Positions 56,958-64,000 of a stretch of 64,000 nucleotides of DNA are shown in pieces (position 1 is the first letter of the stretch; each line of letters starts with the position of its first letter). This DNA comes from Orobanche coerulescens (taxonomy: Eukaryota > Streptophyta > Magnoliopsida > Lamiales > Orobanchaceae). The stretch is taken from the NCBI GenBank assembly GCA_033398695.1, contig CM065814.1, forward strand, positions 101,558,501-101,622,500. Reading direction: 5' to 3'. The notes under the pieces are model-generated. The model was given only the letters and a program-made list of their open reading frames with translations, made no database searches and was not told the origin of the DNA. A program made the position numbers and the translations under genes.

Positions 56958-57244
56958 TAGCCGAGGAGTGGGGAAGCAACCACAGTACCGGCATGATGAC
57001 GAAGGGTCACATTGATGTTATCCGTTGAATTAATTTGGTATTCTGGTTTGGTATTTAATACTCGAGTATGTTTGTTCTTTTGACGATTTGAGAAGTTTGT
57101 AATAAATGGATTATTTTGGGTTGATTAAACTGGTTATTAAATTACTCAACTATTTTTTCAGCATTTCTTTTAATTTAGCTTTGTAAATTCTTATATAAAG
57201 GGTTTACGGCGCTGTAATTATTCCGAATATCTCGGGGTGTTACA

Positions 57245-58138
57245 CTCACCATTTAGTCAACGGACTACGAGGGTATGGTTTCGAATCTTCCTTTGTTTCG
57301 TTTTATATTCATATATACGTAACTTGATCAATCCTCTTAAGGGGTTCAGATCGAATTAGATTCGTATTTCGCTTCCACTGTGCCTTAGTTTTAGGCACCG
57401 AATCCCAACATACACGTCGTCGGACTTAAGCCAGAACACTTAGGCAACACTTCGCCTATAAAGTATTGAACAAGACCAACTTTTCTATTTCTCCTAAAAT
57501 ATGAACCCGGTTGTTTTTTTTGGTAAAATTATAATAAAATAAGGATAAATTTTGGAAATATAATTTCTAGTAGAAGAAAGACAAGACGAAAGAGCTAGGA
57601 CAAGAAACCATACCTGATCTATCGCAATTATAACAGATCACAAGGGAATCGGAAAAAACCGACGGGATGATTCGCAAGGAGGAGGGTAGGGGGAGATAGA
57701 TAGAGAGAGAGCATGTAGTCCACCCCTCCACCAAAATTGTCCTCTTTACTTTTCCAAATCTTAATACCATCTTCGATAACAACTACAAAATGGTGTTGAG
57801 CATTATTTTTGTGTTAATCCTCTCCAACAGCTATTGTAGAAGTTCCTGTATTTTTGGGATATCTACAATGTTCAGCTATCTATTAGGCCTGAGACGTTTC
57901 GGTTCCATGAAGAAAAATACAGGAACAGGAACCGAACTGCATAGTTTTTTCGCGGTTCGATTTTGCCAGTTTTTGTCCGAATTGACTCGGAACGGAACCG
58001 AGCTGAACCGAAACCAAATCGAAACCGATTCCGTGTGGTTCGGACAAAATATATTATATTTTATTTTATTTCATTGAGAATATATTATATTATATTATAT
58101 TATATTATATTAATTATGTTTAACAAGAATATATTATA
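57245..58138. other. Spacer without recognised gene
   Basis: Nothing coding is supported. There is a GGTTCGGAAC-rich stretch (about 57890-58045) reminiscent of MITE arms but without paired ends, and a (TATAT)n run at about 58080-58112. Confidence 0.5.
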
Positions 58139-58320
58139 TGTTAAAGTAAATACACAGTGTGTGCCTTAGTCTACAGGCTAATGGGCTTTTCTCAGTTAGT
58201 ACAGGGCTAGGCCTGTTATAATGTTCCAGAATATGTAATCTCTCCCTATTTAAAGGGACCCTATCAATGAGAATATACACATCTTCTGCCCTAATTCTTG
58301 TCTTGTTTACGGTTACTACA
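58139..58320 (+). repeat. E9 5' LTR end (left limit uncertain)
   Basis: CTATTTAAAGGGACC is a probable TATA region (58247-58261), and the stretch ends GGTTACTACA at 58320 just before the primer-like ACACGTTATCAGCACG. The LTR may be short (~180 bp) or reach further left. Confidence 0.5.
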
Positions 58321-59833
58321 ACACGTTATCAGCACGTACTACCAATAGAGCAAGAAATAAAAAAATCGTCCAAAATTAACAAAAAAAAAAGGCTGAAACC
58401 CTAATTCCCGATTGCCTTCATCTTCTTCAGCAAGAAAATTGCCGTCGCATGGACCAGAAGCCCAGCCGTCACCCATCCAATTCGGACGACCACCGCACAG
58501 CCACCCGAACCCCATCGCCACCACAGGAAACCTAATTCCCGTCACAGCCTGAGTCCGACGCCTCTAATCGGTTCCCAATCCGCCTGAACCCTCGACCTGC
58601 AACCAACTCTTGGATCCCTCAATCCCGACCACAAGAATCTGGCTGACTCCACACACGTGTTCCGATTGGTTCAGATCCCCATGGTCACAGCCGTTTCCCC
58701 TGCTCCGAACCCGACCCTTCTCTGCTCCGAACCAGAAGCATGGCTCTACAGTTCACTCGCTGACCCCCCGGCCCGCGCCTCTTTTCCAGCCCGGCCCGCA
58801 CGACCAAAAAGTAGATCAGCCCGTTGTTTTTTGGCCCAAATAATAGCTGATTCGGTTGCTGCCCACCCCGAACCGAAAGATTTCAATTAATTTTTTAGCC
58901 CACTCGGGAAGTAAGGTACACAAACTCGACCTTACTATTTGCTTCGTGTATGAATTCGTATGTTTTATGGGATTTAATAGCATAATATGATTAATCAGAT
59001 TTAATTTAATTATGCCTAATTAAATCAAATAAATTAATTAACCACTTGAATCAAAATTGGTTAATTCATGATTCTCTTGATTTTATAACTAATCAATATT
59101 GCGCCATAAGATACCTATTTGACTGCATAATGTGTGTATAGTTATATCATGTAGATATTATATATATATATATATATATAATTGCACCCGTATATAGATA
59201 TATGCATGCAATTAGGCTACATAATTAGTAGATATTAATGCCTGATTTGTACTGCCTACAATGTACCATGATAACGAAACTTCATGTGTATCCATATTAT
59301 CGCATCGAAACCATGATCATATCTTGGTTCTAAACAAAATAATTCCATTATTGAATATTTTATCATGGACGAACTCATAATTATGTGAAACGTATTCACT
59401 TTCTTCTCTTGTTTACGAATATGGCTAATCCAACTCATCCGAAATTCAGCATGTGACTCAGAAGGACTTGAGTGCCATAGATGAGATTCTGATTTTAAGA
59501 CGTTAGCGACACACTTTCTGTTCATACAGACGACGAACCGTTTCAAAAGGTAAAAGAAAGTGCGATGATTTTCTTAGGCGAACTCGACCTGAACTTATGG
59601 TAAGAATTCCTTTAGATGAAATCCCCAACGAACTGTCATGCCCCTAAGGGCCATTTCGGAAATACTATTTCTTGAGTTGACCGTGCAGTGGGACGAAATC
59701 CACTTGCTTTATTATAACGAGTCAACAATTTTTCGATAAAGATATGCTCAGCCGTGAGGTTATTTTTTGTGAAAAGAAACTCACAAAAGACGACATGATC
59801 CAGAAAAAAAAACTTTTCAATTTCCCTACTTAA
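58321..59833 (+). other. E9 leader and unrecognisable gag region
   Basis: It starts with the primer-like sequence. 58400-58900 is GC-rich with a CCCTAATTCCCG repeat (58398, 58530). 58920-59250 is AT-rich with a TA tract (59158-59180). No usable ORF is found; decayed gag is probable from about 59400 on. Confidence 0.45.
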
Positions 59834-60067
59834 GTGCTTATACTAGCGAATCAGTATATGCTAGAGTACTCTAACGCTAGGCCTGCCGAGACAAAGCAAA
59901 TTCTCGTGGCCAGTAATGGCAAAATGAAATGTGGAAATAACCCTGATGAAAAGGGGACTGGACGTGCCAATGCCAAACCACATGGAAAGAACTCGCATGG
60001 TGGAAAGGGATGTGGCAGTCGTAGATGTGGTCGTGGTCATGGATTCTCTTCCAATCTTCCAATGTAG
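59834..60067 (+). pseudogene. E9 gag C-terminal remnant
   Basis: LANQYMLEYSNARPAETKQI followed by a Gly/Arg/Lys-rich tail (GGKGCGSRRCGRGHGF), as at the end of copia gag proteins that lack a full knuckle. Confidence 0.5.
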
Positions 60068-61022
60068 TGAGAAGAGACGACGCTCCTGGATCCCAAGAAA
60101 CGAGTTGACTCCTAATGTGAGATTGCTGCCATTGGTATACGAACTGCCATGTAAGCAAATATTTCACAGCCAGTTAGAAGAGCTATTGAGATTCCGACGA
60201 ACAGAAGACTCACTATATAGAGGAAGGCGACCATGACATGATCCCCCAATGTCACTTTCACATGTACCATGGCAGTATTGCACCATACGTGCTAAAGTCA
60301 TTAGACGCACCCCCTCTATGACTAATTTTATCGGTAGACATTATAATATTTTTCAATAATAGTCTGATGTATTTCGGTTTCGAACAAAATGTTATTGCTG
60401 CTTACGTATACAGTGATTAACTTTATTCAAAGTATCGAATATTGTTCATATGCTTATGGTTCAGAGTTTTTATTACTCGTGTTCTCATTTGACGAATGAA
60501 TAGAGGAACACTCGAGTGATAGGCTGATGGTAATAGCATATAACATATCAGTGACTATGATGATTGGATCATCCCACTTCATCCAAGGACGCGGCACCCC
60601 CAGTTTTTGATACCTAAAGGCACTATTTTACAGTCATCGACACTCTATATGCATTGAAAGTGACTAACTTGAACCTTACAAACCTTCAGGGATATACGTA
60701 TCAGCAACCTTCATATTGAAACCCGTTGTGAGAATGAAATAGAGTATCTCTATATCACCTCTAATGAATGCGGCCGAAAGTGCATCTTAGAGAAACTTAC
60801 GAGTCAATCAAGTGGATTGTACATCACTGTGATTAGGATTGTTGAATCCTATGCGATTACTTAAAACAAACTTTGGGGCGTGACTCGTACAGGCTTTGGC
60901 ATGATTGATTGGGGAATCCAAGTCATGACATGATGATCTGCACGGACATCATTTTCTTTCGCTTGCAAAATAGAAGTAGGCAATGAACCTACATAACGAC
61001 CTTTGTTGGTGTTCCTCAAGCT
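60068..61022 (+). pseudogene. E9 protease/pre-integrase region, heavily decayed
   Basis: Only scattered fragments are readable, for example NLNLTNLQGYTYQQPS, EIEYLYITSNECGRK and LEKLTSQSSGLYI, the last two resembling the pre-integrase segment. Many frame changes occur. Confidence 0.45.
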
Positions 61023-61562
61023 ATGTCATCCAAAGCATTGGATACATCCGCCCGTTCTACACGTTTGACACTATCGAATGGACATCGTCTCTTCTACAAA
61101 GCCTGCTCTTTAGAAAAAATAAGAGCGAGACCGTCCTACGCTAAAGATGTGAATTTTTTTTTCTTACATAGGATTCAGATAGATATTTGTGGACCGATTC
61201 AACCAGAGTGCGAACCATTTAGATGTTCTATGGTTCTGGTTGATGTTTCGACATGCTGGTCACATGTCGCCCTCTTGTCCACTAAAAATGCTGCTTTTGC
61301 AAAGCTTCTAGCACGGATTATCTGTCTAAGGGCTCATCACCCTGACCACCATGTTCGGTCTACAAGACTTGATAATGCTGGAGAGTTCACATCTAAAGTA
61401 CTTGATGAATACTGCATGTCAATCGGGAGCGACGAAAAGCATCCCGTCCCCCACAAGCATACGCAGAATGGTCTCACGGAGGTAACCATCGAACGAATCA
61501 TGTGGTATTCCGGGTATTGGTTATACACACCAATATGCCTATTTTTGTCTGAGGTTATGTAG
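61023..61562 (+). pseudogene. E9 integrase core (179 aa open)
   Basis: The DDE residues are present: Asp 54 (RIQIDICGPIQ), Asp 117 (TRLDNAGEFTS) and Glu 153 (HTQNGLTEVTIE). The spacing fits a copia integrase. The zinc-binding front is missing from this frame, and it ends in a stop soon after the Glu. Confidence 0.85.
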
Positions 61563-62837
61563 TTTTGCATGCAGATGTACTTATTCGATCATTTTAGACC
61601 CTCTGCTAACCAAACGATTTATGCGTACTAGTTGGTAACTGGATAAGCCCTCATTTTTATATTTTAGACTCAGACGATCTTGAGTGCCAATTGTGCATAT
61701 TTGGTTGTAGTATTGTGCCTTATGCACCCCCACAGTGCATTGGATATGAATCCCCAAAGGTTATCCGCTATTTTAAACCTTCGACATGTGATCTCTTTAC
61801 CGCTCGTTTGTGGATTATCACTTCGATGAGACAACCTTACCGTCGTTAGGGGGAGGAGAGAAGACAGATTTTCTATGGAAATGACAGGATTTGTCATGGT
61901 GTGTCCCTATTTTGTCTCATTTTGATCCCCATATTTCGCTATGTGATAGCAAAAATTATCGATCTTCGAAACGTAGCAGATTCGATGCCTGATGTGCTTG
62001 TCGATATTGTGAAAGTGATGAGATCATATATACCAGCTGCAACATGCAAGGTTGAAAGTCCTCGGTAAGGGGCGCAACACCGGCGAATCGAGTACTGCCA
62101 TCGCACATGGTGGATGTGTGATTTAGGCCATAGCTCCTTAAAGAAAGAGATAAAAGCTACTTGGTTCGACTTAATACTCACCTAAGGAGGAGGTAGAGTG
62201 AGGCACAAACTTATATATTAGTCATTAATGAACTCATTTCATGATATCATACTTGATTTTACTATGTCCATGAGTCATGACGAGGCGGACGCCCCGAAGA
62301 TTGATATGATTCAGAAAATCAAGAAATCTCGATGAATCATGAGAGTGTGGACTGATCATCCACCCACTTTGATGATCTATCCTTGCTCAAAGCATAGATC
62401 AATACAATGTCCAACTCTGCTCTATTGTATGATATCGACATTGAGTTGATTGGTCTTAAAGGATAAAGCATTCCACGCAGAACTAGATTCTTTGACAAAG
62501 AGACATGTAATTGATAGGTAGTGCTAACCTCACCAAGTGTAAATCCTGTAGGACATAAAATAAATCTTTGTCAGTAAGCATAATGAGAAGAATGAAGTCC
62601 TGAAGTACAAGGCTCGAAGGTTCTCATAAATGCCGTGGAATTGACTGAGGAGACGTACTCTCCCCTACGCTACTTCATCACCTTAGTAATTTTCGAAGGA
62701 CTGGAAATGCAGCTCATAAATGTGGTTAGTGATATCTCTATGGGGATCTTAATACAGAGATTTATGTGAAAGTGCTCGGTGGCATTTCATTACCTAAGTC
62801 AAGTAACTCTAGACTACGGAGTGCCTTTGCAGTATGA
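61563..62837 (+). pseudogene. E9 integrase C-terminus and RT N-terminus, heavily decayed
   Basis: Fragments include DYHFDETTLPSLGGG (61810-61856) and DEADAPKIDMIQKIKK (62281-62328). No stretch above about 40 residues can be followed. Confidence 0.5.
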
Positions 62838-63349
62838 TTGAAACGCTCACTTTACAGATTAAAACAATCCGGACGGATGTGGTATACCTGCCTAAATGAC
62901 TACTTGATTGGAAGGGGATATAAGAACGACGAATTGTGTCCTTGCATGTTTATTAAGAAAACAAGTTTCGGATTAAAAATTGTAGCTATATATGTCGACG
63001 ATATTAACATAATCGGTACTCTTGACGAAGTAAGAGAAACCGCAGCTATCTAAAATCCGAATTTAAGATGAATGACCTGGGAAGACTCGATCTTTATCTA
63101 GACATTGAGCTCGAACATCGAGCTAGTGGAATATTCATCCACCCGTCTGCCTATGTCCAGAAGAAAATTAGGCGCTTTAACATGGACAAGGCACATACGG
63201 TTAGCACTCCCATGATCGGTCGTAGTTTAGACTTGAAGAAAGATCCATTTCATCCAAAGGAATGTGACGAAGAGCTTTTGGGAGATGAAATTCCCTATCT
63301 AAAGTGCAATAGGTGCATTATTGTACTTTGCTCAGTGTACTCGACCTGA
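62838..63349 (+). pseudogene. E9 reverse transcriptase, C-terminal part
   Basis: RSLYRLKQSGRMWYTCLNDY, CMFIKKTSFGLKIVAIYVDD (the YVDD box, 62987-62998 region), INIIGTLDEV. After one frame break: MNDLGRLDLYLDIELEHRAS, FNMDKAHTVSTPMIGRSLDL and DEELLGDEIPYL. The YVDD box is the copia form, unlike FIDD in the gypsy copies. Confidence 0.85.
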
Positions 63350-63684
63350 TATAGCTTTCTCAGTGAGCTTGTTAGCTAAATATAGTTCTGAGCCCACGCA
63401 ACGTCATTGGAATGGTATCAAGAACATCTTTTGATACCTCAAATGAACTATTGACGGACTTTTCTTTCCCTATATGGCTAACGAAACTGCTGACGAATGT
63501 GCAATCACTAAAGTAAGTGTGAATGCCGAGGAAACTACCCCGATGAATGTTTTGGTAGGTTTTGCTGATACTTGGTATGTTTCAGACCCACATAAAGGTC
63601 GATCCCAAACTGGTTATGTATTCACCGTTGGGGACACCGCTACCCACATAAAGGTCGATCAACTAAGAAAACCCTTGTTGCTAC
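63350..63684 (+). pseudogene. E9 RNase H, truncated
   Basis: TRPDIAFSVSLLAKYSSEPT, QRHWNG, then VGFADTWYVSDPHKGRSQTG and YVFTVGDTA. A short duplication (ACCCACATAAAGGTCGATC, 63588-63606 and 63643-63661) disrupts it. It stops at the E10 insertion. Confidence 0.8.
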
Positions 63685-64000
63685 TGTAATGCCCCCAAAT
63701 CCCACTGGGTTATTATAGTACCGTGGACCCCACATTAGGAGATCCACCAGGCAAAACACGACTAACACACAACAAACTGACCAAAAGGGGAAATCACAGT
63801 CCCTACTATGATATCTGACATAATATTCCGATAGTGGATTCCAACGACAAAAATGGGCCTACATGGCCAAAATAAAAATACAACAACATCCACAAGCCTC
63901 GCTCGGATAATACTAAAATGACAACAACTAACGAAACCGGAGTACTCCAAACTGTCCGACCGACATGAACACCGAACAACTCGGACTAGTATCGCTCGAA
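63685..64000 (-). repeat. E10: first 316 bp of a reverse gypsy-type LTR
   Basis: It starts TGTAATGCCCCC inside E9 RNase H, so the 5 bp before it (GCTAC, 63680-63684) are the likely target duplication. TATTATAGTACCGTGGACCC and GATCCACCAGGC match the inverse of the E5 LTR end, so the LTR is read on the minus strand. Confidence 0.65.

Larger units (their letters stand above)
44527..57244 (+). mobile_element. E7: forward Ty3/gypsy chromovirus-type element split by E8
   Basis: It has a 5' LTR fragment (44527-44977), primer site 44983-44994, gag-pol in one ancestral frame, E8 inserted at 47076-52037, the rest of pol and a full 3' LTR (54840-57244). Proteins and LTR ends match E2 closely, so they are one family. 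About five stops in gag-pol before E8 and several frame breaks after it make it inactive. The 5' LTR lost its first ~2 kb at the junction with E6. Confidence 0.9.
54840..57244 (+). repeat. E7 3' LTR (2405 bp)
   Basis: It starts TGTAATGCCCAG and ends CTCGGGGTGTTACA. It contains the CGTACG array (54990-55385), TATTTATAG (about 55389), a pyrimidine-rich leader, AAGGTATGTTGAT (about 55587), AAGGCAAGTA (56393-56402), three GAGG(T/G)(C/T)GCTGGATCA-type short repeats (56610-56775) and the double hairpin. Confidence 0.9.
58139..63684 (+). mobile_element. E9: decayed Ty1/copia element, cut by E10
   Basis: In order: the LTR end (to 58320), a primer-like ACACGTTATCAGCACG, a long GC-rich then AT-rich leader, a gag tail, pre-integrase, integrase, RT and RNase H in separate frames. 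The copia order (integrase before RT) is clear. The sequence style suggests the Bianca-type lineage, but this is tentative. RNase H stops at ...CTTGTTGCTAC where E10 begins, so the 3' LTR is not in the window. The left LTR boundary is not certain. Confidence 0.75.

Noticed and set aside
57880..58080. A further hAT MITE (TAGGCCTGAGACGTTTCGGTTC start, GGTTCGG-rich)
   Set aside because: No matching inverted end and no 8-bp duplication could be found.
59877..60167. His/Trp-rich minus-strand ORF
   Set aside because: It is the antisense shadow of the copia gag tail.

Overview
This window is plant nuclear repeat DNA. I see no host gene, rRNA, tRNA or CRISPR array. The plant assignment rests on chromovirus-type Ty3/gypsy elements with long LTRs (2-4 kb), initiator-tRNA-Met primer sites (TGGTATCAGAGC), an Athila/Tat-like element with a tRNA-Asp primer site, a Ty1/copia element, hAT and PIF/Harbinger-like MITEs, and plant-style splice and TATA signals. 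The species cannot be named from this. For reference I call the elements E1 to E10.

Left half (1-27863): a nest of insertions. The oldest layer is a forward LTR (E4, visible at 25686-27863). A reverse Ty3/gypsy element, E2 (5879-25685), sits inside E4. E2 was later hit twice: E1 (starting before base 1 and ending at 5878) is in its left LTR, and E3 (13002-24691, target duplication AAGTA) is in its right LTR. E3 carries a 733-bp hAT-type MITE in its pol (18767-19499, 8-bp duplication) and a 1018-bp PIF/Harbinger-like element in its right LTR (23443-24460, TTA duplication). E4 carries another hAT-type MITE (26558-27177, 8-bp duplication). E1 has no gag-pol. E3 has an acidic-repeat ORF where gag should be.

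Middle (27864-44526): an A-rich spacer with a CA/TA microsatellite; then E5 (29845 to about 35495), a forward gypsy element cut off in reverse transcriptase; a scrap of copia gag; then E6 (35644-44526), which has the order LTR, internal, LTR, partial internal, and lacks the front of gag in both internal copies.

Right (44527-64000): E7 (44527-57244), a forward relative of E2, is fused to E6 across a 6-bp microhomology. Its RT is split by E8 (47076-52037, reverse, short Athila/Tat-like, duplication CCAAC). After a spacer comes E9 (about 58139-63684), a decayed copia element, which is interrupted by the first 316 bp of a further reverse LTR (E10).

Every pol carries stops or frameshifts, so no element looks autonomous now. 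The most interesting content is regulatory. Several divergent LTR families share one layout: an array of palindromes upstream of a TATA box, a GC-type splice-donor-like motif (AAGGCAAGTA), and a double hairpin with compensatory base changes whose last arm runs into CAG|G. A second probable intron lies between the primer site and the gag start.
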